DNA of 64,000 nucleotides, from NCBI RefSeq assembly GCF_937123735.1, contig NZ_CAKZKL010000030.1:1-64000 (forward strand), read 5' to 3'. Shown here piece after piece: positions 8,330 to 16,616 of this stretch. The notes beneath the pieces were generated by a model. That model was not told where the DNA came from and did no database searches. It worked only from the letters and a program-made list of their open reading frames with translations. Each line of letters opens with the position of its first letter. The first letter of the stretch is position 1. Both the position numbers and the translations under genes were made by a program. The stretch comes from an uncultured Lentibacter sp. GTDB taxonomy: Bacteria > Pseudomonadota > Alphaproteobacteria > Rhodobacterales > Rhodobacteraceae.

Positions 8330-9577
8330 ATGACGTCAGAGCATATCGTGATTGTTGGCGCAGGGATCGTGGGCGCGGCCACGGCGATCTGGCTGCGGCG
8401 CGCTGGCATGGCGGTTACGCTGGTTGACAAGGGCGCACCCGGCATGGGCGCGTCTTATGGCAACGGCTGCATTCTGGCGAGCTCCTCTGTGGTCCCGGTC
8501 ACGGGGCCGGGGCTTTTGGCCAAGGGGCCGGCCTATCTGGCAGACCCCAATTTCCCGCTGTTTTTGCGCTGGAGCTATTTGCCAAAGCTTGTGCCCTGGC
8601 TTGTGCGCTATTTGTCTCACGCCAACAGCGGCGACACCCGCCGGATCAGCCAGGGGCTCACCACGATTGTGGGTGACAGCCTGGAGCAGCACCAGGCGCT
8701 GACCCGGGGCACCGATGTGGCGAAATGGGTTTGTGAGTCAGAGTATTCGTTTGTTTACAAGGACCGTGCCGCTTTTGAGGCGGATGCCTTTAGCTGGCAG
8801 CTGCGCGCGGACGCGGGCTTTGTGCCAGAGCTTGTCGAGGGCGGCGCTGTGCAGGAGAGAGAGCCGATTCTGGGCCCAAACGCCGGGCTCTTGGCGGTGC
8901 TCAAGAACCACGGGTTTATCCTCAACCCGGGGGCCTATGTGCAAGCGCTTGTGGGGCTTCTGGAACAGCTTGGCGGACGGTTTGTGCGCGCTGAGGTCAA
9001 GGATTTTGATGTGAGCGGCGGCCAGATTTCTGCCGTGGAGACCACCGTGGGCCGCATTGCCTGCGACAAGGCTGTGATCTCTTCGGGGGTGTGGTCAAAA
9101 GCGCTGATGGGCAAGTTGGGCCTCAGCGTGCCGCTTGAGGCTGAACGGGGCTATCACATTGTGTATCGGGAACCGAGCCAGAGGCCGAACAACCCGATGA
9201 TGTTGGCGGCGGGCAAATTTGTGGCCACCGCCATGGACCAGGGGCTGCGCTGTGCCGGGATCGTGGAGTTTGGCGGTTTGAGCGAAACCCGCTCCAAGGC
9301 ACCGCTGGCGCTGTTGCGCAAGAAGGTCAAAGAGTTTTTCCCCGCGCTCACCGCAACGGGAGAGGAAGAGTGGCTGGGCTTTCGCCCCGCGCCCACCGAC
9401 AGTTTGCCACTGATTGGCGAGCTGGGGCAGAGCGGGGTCTTTGCGGCCTTTGGCCACCATCATATCGGCCTCACGGGCGGGCCCAAGACGGGCCGGCTTG
9501 TTGCCGATATGATCACCGGGCAACATTCCAACCATGATATGCGGCCCTTCCAGCCCAAGCGCTTTGCCAAGGGCTGA
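8330..9577 (+). CDS. FAD-dependent D-amino-acid dehydrogenase-like oxidoreductase
   Basis: A 415-residue DAO/DadA-family flavoprotein. The FAD-binding GxGxxG is in VIVGAGIVGAATA (about residues 7-19), and the C-terminal FAD-contacting block is FGHHHIGLTGGP (near 378-389). It lacks a signal peptide. Such enzymes oxidise D-amino acids, glycine derivatives or opines to keto acids and pass electrons to the respiratory chain. It starts the plus-strand transporter operon opposite a LysR regulator and a racemase-like gene, so substrate and import are likely linked. It could equally be an opine oxidase subunit; sequence alone does not decide. Confidence 0.82.
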   Translation: MTSEHIVIVGAGIVGAATAIWLRRAGMAVTLVDKGAPGMGASYGNGCILASSSVVPVTGPGLLAKGPAYLADPNFPLFLRWSYLPKLVPWLVRYLSHANSGDTRRISQGLTTIVGDSLEQHQALTRGTDVAKWVCESEYSFVYKDRAAFEADAFSWQLRADAGFVPELVEGGAVQEREPILGPNAGLLAVLKNHGFILNPGAYVQALVGLLEQLGGRFVRAEVKDFDVSGGQISAVETTVGRIACDKAVISSGVWSKALMGKLGLSVPLEAERGYHIVYREPSQRPNNPMMLAAGKFVATAMDQGLRCAGIVEFGGLSETRSKAPLALLRKKVKEFFPALTATGEEEWLGFRPAPTDSLPLIGELGQSGVFAAFGHHHIGLTGGPKTGRLVADMITGQHSNHDMRPFQPKRFAKG

Positions 9578-9612
9578 CAAGAAAAGAAACTGAAACCAAC
9601 GGGAGAAAGACC

Positions 9613-10596
9613 ATGAAAAAACTGACGAAAAAACTGGGCACAGCCGCTGCAACGGTGGCGTTGAGCATGGCCGCCAATGCGGCGATGGCGGAGAAATGGG
9701 ATATGCCCATGGCCTATGCGGCCACGAATTTCCACTCCGAGATGGGTGTGGTTTTTGCGGATAAGGTGCGCGATTACACCGGCGGGGAGATTGATATTAC
9801 GGTGCATCCCGGGGGCTCGCTCTTTAAGGGGGGCGAGATCAAGCGCGCCGTGCAAACCGGGCAGGCCCCGATCGGAGAGCGTTTCATGAGCGCCCATGCC
9901 AATGAAGCGCCGCTGCTGGGCTGGGACAATGTGCCGTTCATTGCCACCACCTATGAAGACAACGAGAAGCTCTGGGCTGCCGCGAAAGACAAGGTCAACG
10001 CCCAGCTGGCCGATCAGAACCTGGTCACGCTGTATACCTGTGCCTGGCCGGGTCAGGGGTTTTATTTCAAAAAGCCTGTGGCCTCTTCGGCGGACACACA
10101 GGGGGTCAAGTTCCGCTCCTATAACACCGCCACCGCAACCTTTGCGGAAGAGCTGGGCATGATCCCTGTGCAGGTGGAAGCTGCCGAGCTGAGCCAGGCG
10201 CTGGCGACGGGTGTGGCGGAGGCCTTTATCTCCTCTGGCTCAACGGGCTATGACCGCAAGGTCTGGGAAACGCTGACGCATTACTACAAGGTCAACGCCT
10301 GGCATCCGCGCAACTATGTGATGGTGAACAAGGGGATCTGGGACGGCTTGAGCAGCGATATGCAGGCGGCCGTTCAAAAGGCAGCCGACGAAACCGGCGC
10401 GGCCTGTAACGCAAAGTCTGCGGAGCTGGCCAACTGGTATTTCGAACAGCTTGAAGCCAATGGTATGACCGTTCAGGATGCGGGGCCCGAGTTCTTGGCC
10501 GAGCTGCAAAAAATCGGTGCCAAGATGCAGGCGGATTGGATTGCCACAGCCGGGTCTGACGCGCAGGATATTCTGGATGCTTACAATTCCAAGTAA
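9613..10596 (+). CDS. dctP: TRAP transporter substrate-binding protein (DctP family)
   Basis: A 327-residue periplasmic protein with a clear signal peptide (MKKLTKKLG..., cleavage near AMA/EKW, residue 26). The TRAP-P (DctP/TAXI-distinct) pattern is visible: GGSLFKGGEIKRAVQTGQ and, in the second lobe, KFRSYNTATATFAEELG containing the conserved Arg that clamps a substrate carboxylate. It delivers a carboxylated substrate to the DctQ/DctM permease encoded next. The substrate is probably the compound handled by the adjacent flavoprotein. Confidence 0.93.
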   Translation: MKKLTKKLGTAAATVALSMAANAAMAEKWDMPMAYAATNFHSEMGVVFADKVRDYTGGEIDITVHPGGSLFKGGEIKRAVQTGQAPIGERFMSAHANEAPLLGWDNVPFIATTYEDNEKLWAAAKDKVNAQLADQNLVTLYTCAWPGQGFYFKKPVASSADTQGVKFRSYNTATATFAEELGMIPVQVEAAELSQALATGVAEAFISSGSTGYDRKVWETLTHYYKVNAWHPRNYVMVNKGIWDGLSSDMQAAVQKAADETGAACNAKSAELANWYFEQLEANGMTVQDAGPEFLAELQKIGAKMQADWIATAGSDAQDILDAYNSK

Positions 10597-10621
10597 GATC
10601 TTGCCCTGATTGACAGCATGT

Positions 10622-10650
10622 CGCCCCGCCACCAAACAGCTGGCGGGGCG
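10622..10650 (+). promoter_or_regulatory. intercistronic hairpin between dctP and dctQ
   Basis: A perfect 10-bp GC-rich stem (10622-10631 with 10641-10650) with a 9-nt loop, not followed by a T-run. Located 25 nt after the dctP stop and 30 nt before dctQ. It probably protects the dctP message 3' end or gives partial termination, raising the ratio of binding protein to permease. Confidence 0.65.
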
Positions 10651-10680
10651 CACACCACATAAAAGAAGAGAGGGAGGGCC

Positions 10681-11394
10681 ATGCGAGACTGGCAAGCATT
10701 TCTGGGGCTGCCCCTTTGGGTCTGGCTGTTTGTATTTCCGAGCATTCTGGCGCTGTATTGCCTATGGAAAGGCCCTGCGGCGGCGGTGCAGTTGCGCCCG
10801 GTCTGGCGGATATTGGACCGGATCTACGCGGCGGCAGGCGCTTTGGCGGCGGTGTTCATGGTCTTGATTTTGCTCTTGATCATCGGGCAAATGATTGCGC
10901 GGTGGTCAAATGTCACCTTCCCCGGCTCGACCGAATATGCGGGCTATGCCATGGCGGCGACCTCGTTTTTTGCGCTGGCCTACACATTGACACAGGGCGC
11001 GCACATCCGGGTGTCGATTTTTCTCAATCTCAATACCTTCACGAAATTCTGGCTCGATGCGCTCGCGATGTGGATTGCGGCTGTGACGGCGACCTATTTT
11101 GCCCGCTACGCCATCAAGACCAATATCATGTCCGAGATGCTCAATGACCGCACGCAGGGGCAGGATTTTACGCCCGAGTGGCTGATCACCTTTTTCCAGA
11201 TGTTTGCCACCTCGCCTCTTGAGTGGGGCAAGCTGTGGGCCAATGCGGGCGCGGGCTGGGTGTATACGCCTGTCTGGTTGCCACAATTGCCCATGTCGGT
11301 GGGCACGGTGCTGCTGGCGGTGGCCATCTGGGACTATCTGCTGCGGCTGTTGTGCTTGCGGGAGACACAAATTCACGGGGAGGTTTTGGAATGA
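10681..11394 (+). CDS. dctQ: TRAP transporter small permease (DctQ family)
   Basis: A 237-residue membrane protein with four or more predicted helices (about residues 15-30, 55-75, 85-105, 115-135, plus a late segment near 205-225). It is larger than the usual 160-190-residue DctQ, with extra membrane segments at both ends, but its place between dctP and dctM and the IGQMIARW...GSTEYAGYAM region fit the small TRAP subunit. Its stop overlaps the dctM start (ATGA). Confidence 0.85.
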   Translation: MRDWQAFLGLPLWVWLFVFPSILALYCLWKGPAAAVQLRPVWRILDRIYAAAGALAAVFMVLILLLIIGQMIARWSNVTFPGSTEYAGYAMAATSFFALAYTLTQGAHIRVSIFLNLNTFTKFWLDALAMWIAAVTATYFARYAIKTNIMSEMLNDRTQGQDFTPEWLITFFQMFATSPLEWGKLWANAGAGWVYTPVWLPQLPMSVGTVLLAVAIWDYLLRLLCLRETQIHGEVLE

Positions 11395-12704
11395 GCGAAG
11401 TCTACGCCACGGTTATTTTTCTCTTCGTGTTGTTTGCGCTTTTGGGCGGGTCTGTCTGGATCGGGCTTGCGCTGATGGGGGTGGCCTGGGTGGGCATGGA
11501 GCTGTTCACCATGCGCCCGGCGGGCGATGCGATGATCACCACCATCTGGTCGGGGGCCTCAAGCTGGACGCTCACGGCGCTGCCGTTGTTTATCTGGATG
11601 GGGGAAATTCTCTACCGCACCCGCTTGTCAGAAGATATGTTTCGCGGCCTTGCGCCCTGGATGCGCTATCTGCCGGGGGGGTTGTTGCACACCAATATCG
11701 CGGGCTGCACCATTTTTGCGGCGGTCTCAGGCTCCTCGGCGGCGACGCTGAATATGGTTGGCAAGATGTCGATCCCCGAGCTGCGTGAGCGGGGCTATCC
11801 TGAGTTCATGATCATCGGAACCCTTGCCGGTGCGGCCACGCTGGGGTTGATGATTCCGCCGTCTCTGACGTTGATTGTCTATGGGGTGACGATCAATGAG
11901 AGCATCACCAAGCTCTTTATGGCCGGGGTCTTTCCTGGCTTAGTTCTGGCGGGGCTGTTCATGCTTTACATCATTGGCTGGCATTATGCCTACCCAAGCC
12001 AGCGGCCCGAACCGGAGCCCAGAATGCCGCTGTCAAAGCGGATCGCGGAGAGCCGCTTTCTGCTGCCGATATTCGGATTGGTGTTCGTGGTCATCGGCTC
12101 GATGTATCTGGGCTATGCGACGGCGACAGAGGCCGCAGCTGTGGGAGTTGTCGGGGCTTTGGCGCTTTCGGCGGTGCAGGGCTCGCTGGATTGGGCGACC
12201 TTCAAGCAGGCCTTGATGGGTGCAACCAAGACCTCCGCCATGATTGCCTTCATCCTGATGGGGGCGGCTTTCCTTTCGTTGTCGATGGGCTTTACGGGCT
12301 TGCCGCGGGCCTTGGCCGAGTTGATTGACAGCTACAATCTTTCGCCTGTTGCGCTGATTGCGGTGCTGACGGTCTTTTACCTGATCTTGGGGATGTTCAT
12401 GGACGGTCTGTCTTCGGTGGTGCTGACCATGGCGATTGTGGAACCAATGATCCGCACCGCAGGGATTGATGTGATCTGGTTTGGGATCTTCCTGGTGGTG
12501 GTGATCGAGACTGCGCAGGTGACACCACCGATCGGGTTTAATCTGTTTGTGCTGCAAGGGATGACCCGGCATGAGATCAGTTATATCGCCAAGACGGCCA
12601 TACCCATGGTGGGGCTGATGCTTCTGATGGTGGTGATCCTGGTGATCTTCCCTGAGCTTGCAACCTGGCTGCCTGACAACATCCGGCAGGGCGGCGCCGG
12701 GTAG
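11391..12704 (+). CDS. dctM: TRAP transporter large permease (DctM family)
   Basis: A 437-residue polytopic membrane protein with about 12 helices. I use the ATG at 11391, which overlaps the dctQ stop; longer in-frame starts would lie inside dctQ. Typical DctM blocks are present: AAVSGSSAATLNMVGKMSIPEL, GAATLGLMIPPSLTLIVYG, and ETAQVTPPIGFNLFVLQG near the C-terminus. It carries substrate and sodium across the inner membrane. Confidence 0.93.
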   Translation: MSEVYATVIFLFVLFALLGGSVWIGLALMGVAWVGMELFTMRPAGDAMITTIWSGASSWTLTALPLFIWMGEILYRTRLSEDMFRGLAPWMRYLPGGLLHTNIAGCTIFAAVSGSSAATLNMVGKMSIPELRERGYPEFMIIGTLAGAATLGLMIPPSLTLIVYGVTINESITKLFMAGVFPGLVLAGLFMLYIIGWHYAYPSQRPEPEPRMPLSKRIAESRFLLPIFGLVFVVIGSMYLGYATATEAAAVGVVGALALSAVQGSLDWATFKQALMGATKTSAMIAFILMGAAFLSLSMGFTGLPRALAELIDSYNLSPVALIAVLTVFYLILGMFMDGLSSVVLTMAIVEPMIRTAGIDVIWFGIFLVVVIETAQVTPPIGFNLFVLQGMTRHEISYIAKTAIPMVGLMLLMVVILVIFPELATWLPDNIRQGGAG

Positions 12705-12706
12705 CC

Positions 12707-13633
12707 ATGCTGGGCGCGCTGGGATTTGTGGCGCGCCACGGGCGTTGGGCCCTTGTGTTGGGGCTCTTGTGCGGGCTTTTGGTGCCGTCGCTCGCGGCGG
12801 CGCTCAAACCCTGGCTCGCCGAGCTTGTGCTGGTGTTGTTGTTTCTCACCGGCTTGCGGGTTGGACCGCAGCAGGCGCTGAGCGGGCTGAAGGGGATCGG
12901 GCGCACGCTGGCTGTGGTGCTGGGCTACCAGCTTGCCCTGCCGCTTCTGGCGCTGGCGGCCTTTGCGGCCCTTGGCCTTGCCGGCACGCCCTATGCGGTC
13001 GCGTTCACGCTGATGCTGGCCGCCCCGTCGGTGACGGGCAGCCCCAATATCGCCATCCTGCTGGGCCATGCGCCCGAACCGGCGTTTCGTCTGCTCATTT
13101 TGGGCACAGCCCTTTTGCCGCTGACGGTTGTGCCTGTGTTCTGGCTCAGCCCGGCGCTGGGAGACCTCGCGGCGGCGCTTTGGGCTGCGGCAAAGCTTTT
13201 GCTCTCGATCTGGCTGGCCATCGGGCTGGCCTTTGGAGTCCGACATCTGGTGCAGCCGGAGCTGAAGGCCGCCCAAAGCCACGCGTTGGACGGGGTGATG
13301 TCAATTGCGCTGGCGGTGATCGTGGTCGGGCTGATGAGCGCTGTCGGGCCGGCCTTGCAGAGCCAGCCTTGGGAGGTCTTGCGCTGGTTGCTGCTCGTGC
13401 TCGTGGCCAATCTGGGCTTGCAGGGGCTGGCCTTTGGCTGGCTGCGCCGCCATGTTTCAGCGCCAGAGGCTGTGCCCTTTGCGATTGTTGCGGGCAACCG
13501 CAATGTGGCTCTGTTTTTCGTGGCGCTTCCGGTGGTTCATTCGCCGGAATTCCTCATTTTTCTGGGCTGCTACCAGATCCCCATGTATCTTACAGCCATT
13601 GTCATGCGCCCACTGTTTTTGCGCCGGCCCTGA
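12707..13633 (+). CDS. BASS-like (bile acid:sodium symporter family) permease
   Basis: A 308-residue protein of about ten hydrophobic helices. The repeat pattern and motifs (TGLRVGPQQAL, APSVTGSPNIAIL, AGNRNVALFFVALP) resemble the BASS superfamily, which moves organic anions with sodium. It begins 2 nt after the dctM stop, so it belongs to the TRAP operon and may export or import a related acid. The family call is moderate and the substrate is unknown. Confidence 0.65.
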   Translation: MLGALGFVARHGRWALVLGLLCGLLVPSLAAALKPWLAELVLVLLFLTGLRVGPQQALSGLKGIGRTLAVVLGYQLALPLLALAAFAALGLAGTPYAVAFTLMLAAPSVTGSPNIAILLGHAPEPAFRLLILGTALLPLTVVPVFWLSPALGDLAAALWAAAKLLLSIWLAIGLAFGVRHLVQPELKAAQSHALDGVMSIALAVIVVGLMSAVGPALQSQPWEVLRWLLLVLVANLGLQGLAFGWLRRHVSAPEAVPFAIVAGNRNVALFFVALPVVHSPEFLIFLGCYQIPMYLTAIVMRPLFLRRP

Positions 13634-13728
13634 GCGGGCAGCGGAGGTATCAACAGAGTGTTTACCGTGATGGGGGCTGACACAGGCAGGCGGCTGTGGT
13701 TTGACGGGGTCAGTACAGGGGGGCGCAT

Positions 13729-14301
13729 ATGCCAGAAGAGACTGCTCAACTTCGGGCTGCGGCCAAGGGCGCTTTGGCGGCCGAGTGGCTTGCGCCTTCA
13801 AAGGCGCGGGTGGCTGGGCTTCTGGGCGATGCGCCGGAGGCTTGCGCGCAGCTGCGTGCGGCGGCACATGTTCGCCCGTTTGAGCGGGTGGTGGTTTTTG
13901 CGCGCGACACGCAGGCTGCCGCACGCTGTGCAGCCCAGATCGGGGCGGAGCTGGGCTTGGACGGCGAGATTATGACCAATGCGATGGCGCTTGTGGGAAG
14001 CTGCGATTTTGTGGTGGGCGCACCCGCAGAGCTGCGCGCAGACTGGCTTCACAGGGGGTTGCATGTGACGCTTGTGGGCGATGCGGGCGAGATTGATCCG
14101 CAGGTGCTTGAGCGCGTTGACTTGCTGGTTGGGGAAGCTGGTGTTGCCTTGGACGATGTCATCGGTGGCGCAGCCGGAGGGCGGCGCGGCGAGGCCGATA
14201 TCACCCTTTGCGATCTTTCCGGTGCGGGTGAGCAGGCCCTGATCCCGAGTGCCAAGGTTGCACGGATGATGGGCGAGATGGCTGCAAAAATTGGCCAGTG
14301 A
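13729..14301 (+). CDS. short ornithine-cyclodeaminase/mu-crystallin-like protein
   Basis: A 190-residue protein whose C-terminal two thirds read like the NAD-binding half of ornithine cyclodeaminase/mu-crystallin: FERVVVFARDTQAA, then CDFVVGAPAELRADWL, HVTLVGDAGEIDPQVL (aligning the catalytic-Asp block, Asp near residue 110) and ITLCDLSGAGEQALIPSAKVARM. Full enzymes are about 310-340 residues; the N-terminal substrate-binding half, with its lysines and arginines, is missing. A good Shine-Dalgarno sequence (AGGGGGGC) precedes the ATG, and I find no remnant of the missing half upstream in any frame. It could be a sensor, a subunit, or a decayed but expressed enzyme. Confidence 0.6.
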   Translation: MPEETAQLRAAAKGALAAEWLAPSKARVAGLLGDAPEACAQLRAAAHVRPFERVVVFARDTQAAARCAAQIGAELGLDGEIMTNAMALVGSCDFVVGAPAELRADWLHRGLHVTLVGDAGEIDPQVLERVDLLVGEAGVALDDVIGGAAGGRRGEADITLCDLSGAGEQALIPSAKVARMMGEMAAKIGQ

Positions 14302-14313
14302 GGAAATTTCCTC
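14300..14313. repeat. 14-bp perfect palindrome after OCD-like gene
   Basis: A perfect palindrome, GAGGAAATTTCCTC, starting inside the stop codon of the upstream gene and about 107 nt before the aminotransferase start. It has the form of an operator half-site pair, but no regulator can be assigned and chance is possible. Confidence 0.3.
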
Positions 14314-14420
14314 TGGAAATGGCTGCGCTGTTTTGGCAGGTATGGGGCGCGCATTAACCCAACCATCTGCACGCTGAGCTCCGGCATAAAGGTGAGATGC
14401 CAACCATTGGAGCTTTTTTC

Positions 14421-15791
14421 ATGCTTAAAAACGATCATCTTGAACAGTGGGATCGTGACAATTTTTTCCATTCCTCGACCCATCTGGCTGATTTTGCGCG
14501 CGGAGACCTGCCACAGCGCGTGGTGACGGGCGCGCATGGCTGCCATATTGAAGACCGCGAGGGCAACCGCCTGCTCGATGCTTTTGCGGGGCTTTACTGT
14601 GTCAACGTCGGCTACGGGCGCCAGGAGATTGCCGAGGCGATTGCCGCGCAGGCCAGGGAGCTGGCCTATTATCACTCCTACGTTGGCCACGGGACCGAGG
14701 CGAGCATCACGCTAGCCAAGATGATCATGGACCGTGCGCCCAAGCACATGAGCAAGGTCTACTTCGGCCTCGGCGGCTCGGACGCCAATGAGACCAATGT
14801 GAAGCTGATCTGGTATTACAACAATATTCTGGGCCGCCCCGAGAAGAAGAAGATTATCTCGCGCTGGCGCGGCTATCATGGCTCCGGGCTGATGACCGGC
14901 TCTCTGACCGGGCTGGAGCTGTTTCACAAGAAATTTGATTTGCCGCTGGCGCAGGTGGTGCATACCGAAGCGCCCTATTACTTCCGCCGTGAGAATCTTG
15001 AACAAAGCGAGGCGCAGTTTGTGGCGCATTGCGTGGCCGAACTCGAAGCGCTGATTGAGCGCGAGGGGGCTGACACCATTGCAGCCTTTATCGGCGAGCC
15101 TGTGCTGGGCACCGGGGGCATTGTGCCGCCGCCTGCGGGCTATTGGGCCGCCATTCAGGAGGTGCTGGAGCGCCACGACATCTTGCTTGTGGCCGATGAG
15201 GTTGTGACAGGCTTTGGCCGCCTCGGCACGATGTTTGGCTCCGAGCACTACGGGATGAAGCCTGATCTCATCACCATCGCCAAGGGGCTGACCTCGGCCT
15301 ATGCGCCGCTGTCGGGCAGCATTGTGAGCGAGAAGATGTGGAAGGTGCTGGAGCAGGGCACGGACGAGAACGGCCCCATCGGCCATGGCTGGACCTATTC
15401 GGCCCACCCCATCGGGGCGGCGGCTGGCGTTGCCAACCTCAAGCTGATTGACGCGCTGAAACTCATTCAGAACGCAGGCGAAACAGGCGCTTATCTCAAT
15501 GCTGCGATGAAGGATGCCCTCGGCGATCATGTCCATGTGGGCGACATTCGCGGCGAGGGGATGCTCTGTGCTGTGGAGTTCGTCAAGGCGCGCGAGGGGC
15601 GAATTTTCTTTGAGGCTTCAGAGAAGATCGGGCCGCAGGTTGCCGCTGCCTTGCTGGCGGAGGGGGTGATTGCCCGCGCGATGCCGCAGGGTGATATCCT
15701 TGGTTTTGCGCCGCCCTTCTGCCTCACCCATGCGGAGGCTGACGAGGTGGTCGGCAAGACGGTCAAGGCGGTGAAATCGGTTCTGGGCTAA
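14421..15791 (+). CDS. class III (omega) aminotransferase
   Basis: A 456-residue PLP enzyme, fold type I, aspartate aminotransferase-like family (class III). The GSDANETNVKL block is near residues 119-129, the cofactor Asp259 is in LLVADEVVTGFGR, and the Schiff-base Lys288 is in TIAKGLTSAYAPLSG. Typical amino donors are omega-amino acids, diamines or amines, with pyruvate as acceptor. I prefer the ATG at 14421 (GGAG 8 nt upstream, protein starting MLKNDHLEQW), which is a common start in close relatives as I recall them; the ATG at 14397 is also possible. It may finish the catabolic set next to the TRAP and flavoprotein genes, although a 119-nt gap separates them. Confidence 0.88.
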   Translation: MLKNDHLEQWDRDNFFHSSTHLADFARGDLPQRVVTGAHGCHIEDREGNRLLDAFAGLYCVNVGYGRQEIAEAIAAQARELAYYHSYVGHGTEASITLAKMIMDRAPKHMSKVYFGLGGSDANETNVKLIWYYNNILGRPEKKKIISRWRGYHGSGLMTGSLTGLELFHKKFDLPLAQVVHTEAPYYFRRENLEQSEAQFVAHCVAELEALIEREGADTIAAFIGEPVLGTGGIVPPPAGYWAAIQEVLERHDILLVADEVVTGFGRLGTMFGSEHYGMKPDLITIAKGLTSAYAPLSGSIVSEKMWKVLEQGTDENGPIGHGWTYSAHPIGAAAGVANLKLIDALKLIQNAGETGAYLNAAMKDALGDHVHVGDIRGEGMLCAVEFVKAREGRIFFEASEKIGPQVAAALLAEGVIARAMPQGDILGFAPPFCLTHAEADEVVGKTVKAVKSVLG

Positions 15792-15813
15792 GGCGCCCAG
15801 CTCTGACATATTG

Positions 15814-15846
15814 GCCCCGATGTTTGCAAAAGCATCGGGGCTTTTT
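15814..15846 (+). terminator. Rho-independent terminator after aminotransferase gene
   Basis: A 9-bp stem (15814-15822 with 15833-15841), 10-nt loop, then TTTTT. It lies between the aminotransferase stop and modA, only about 18 nt before the modA start, so modA needs read-through or a promoter inside this short region. Confidence 0.9.
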
Positions 15847-15863
15847 CATGGGGTGAGGTAACC

Positions 15864-16616
15864 TTGGCTCGGCTTGGCAGTTTGATTTTGGCGGCGTGCT
15901 GCGTGGGGCTTCTGGCCAGTGCGGCGGCGGCGGAGCGTGTGAGCGTTTTTGCCGCCGCGAGCCTGAAGACTGCGCTGGATGCGCTTGAGCCTGCCGTTGA
16001 AGCGGCCACGGGCCATGAACTGCGGCTGGTATATGCGGGCTCCTCCACGCTGGCGCGCCAGATAGAACAGGGCGCGCCTGCGGATCTGTTTATTTCGGCC
16101 CATGCTGATTGGATGGATACTCTGGAGGCGCGCGACAAGCTTGTGGCGGGGAGCCGTGTTGATTTGCTCTCAGGCAGGCTCGTTTTGATCAGCCGTGAGG
16201 CTGCGCCCGCACTGCGGCTCAATGCGCCCGAGAGCTTTGAAGGCGCGCGGATTGCCATGGGGCTGACGCGGGCTGTGCCGGCGGGGATTTATGGCCGCGA
16301 GGCGCTGGAGGCGCTGGGGCTATGGGCGCCGCTCAAGGCGCAGGTGGTTGAGACAGACAATGTGCGCGCGGCCTTGGCACTTGTGGCGCGCGGCGAGGCG
16401 CGCTTCGGGATTGTTTATGCCAGTGACGCGCTGGCAGAGCCAAGGGTGCAGGTTGTGAAAGCCTTTGAGGCCAGTTTGCACAGCCCGATCATTTACCCCG
16501 CAGCGCTGGTTTCTGACAGGGCCGCTGCGGGTGAGGTGCTGGCCTATTTGCAGAGTGCTGCGGCTTGGCGCGTGTTTGAGGCGCAGGGGTTTTTGAAAGT
16601 GGAGCCGCGTCCATGA
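15864..16616 (+). CDS. modA: molybdate-binding periplasmic protein ModA
   Basis: A 250-residue periplasmic binding protein. The start is TTG at 15864 with GAGGT 5 nt upstream; no ATG in this frame fits the signal peptide (residues 1-22, ending SAAAA/ERV). ModA features are the VFAAASLKTALDAL opening, YAGSSTLARQIEQGAPADLFISA, and IVYASDAL in the last third. It captures molybdate (or tungstate) for ModB/ModC. The gene overlaps modB by 4 nt. Confidence 0.93.
   Translation: MARLGSLILAACCVGLLASAAAAERVSVFAAASLKTALDALEPAVEAATGHELRLVYAGSSTLARQIEQGAPADLFISAHADWMDTLEARDKLVAGSRVDLLSGRLVLISREAAPALRLNAPESFEGARIAMGLTRAVPAGIYGREALEALGLWAPLKAQVVETDNVRAALALVARGEARFGIVYASDALAEPRVQVVKAFEASLHSPIIYPAALVSDRAAAGEVLAYLQSAAAWRVFEAQGFLKVEPRP

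Noticed and set aside
13640..13728. Frameshift separating a missing N-terminal half of the ornithine-cyclodeaminase-like gene
   Set aside because: The gap to the upstream gene is only 95 nt, no frame shows the N-terminal family motifs, and a good Shine-Dalgarno sequence precedes the ATG at 13729.
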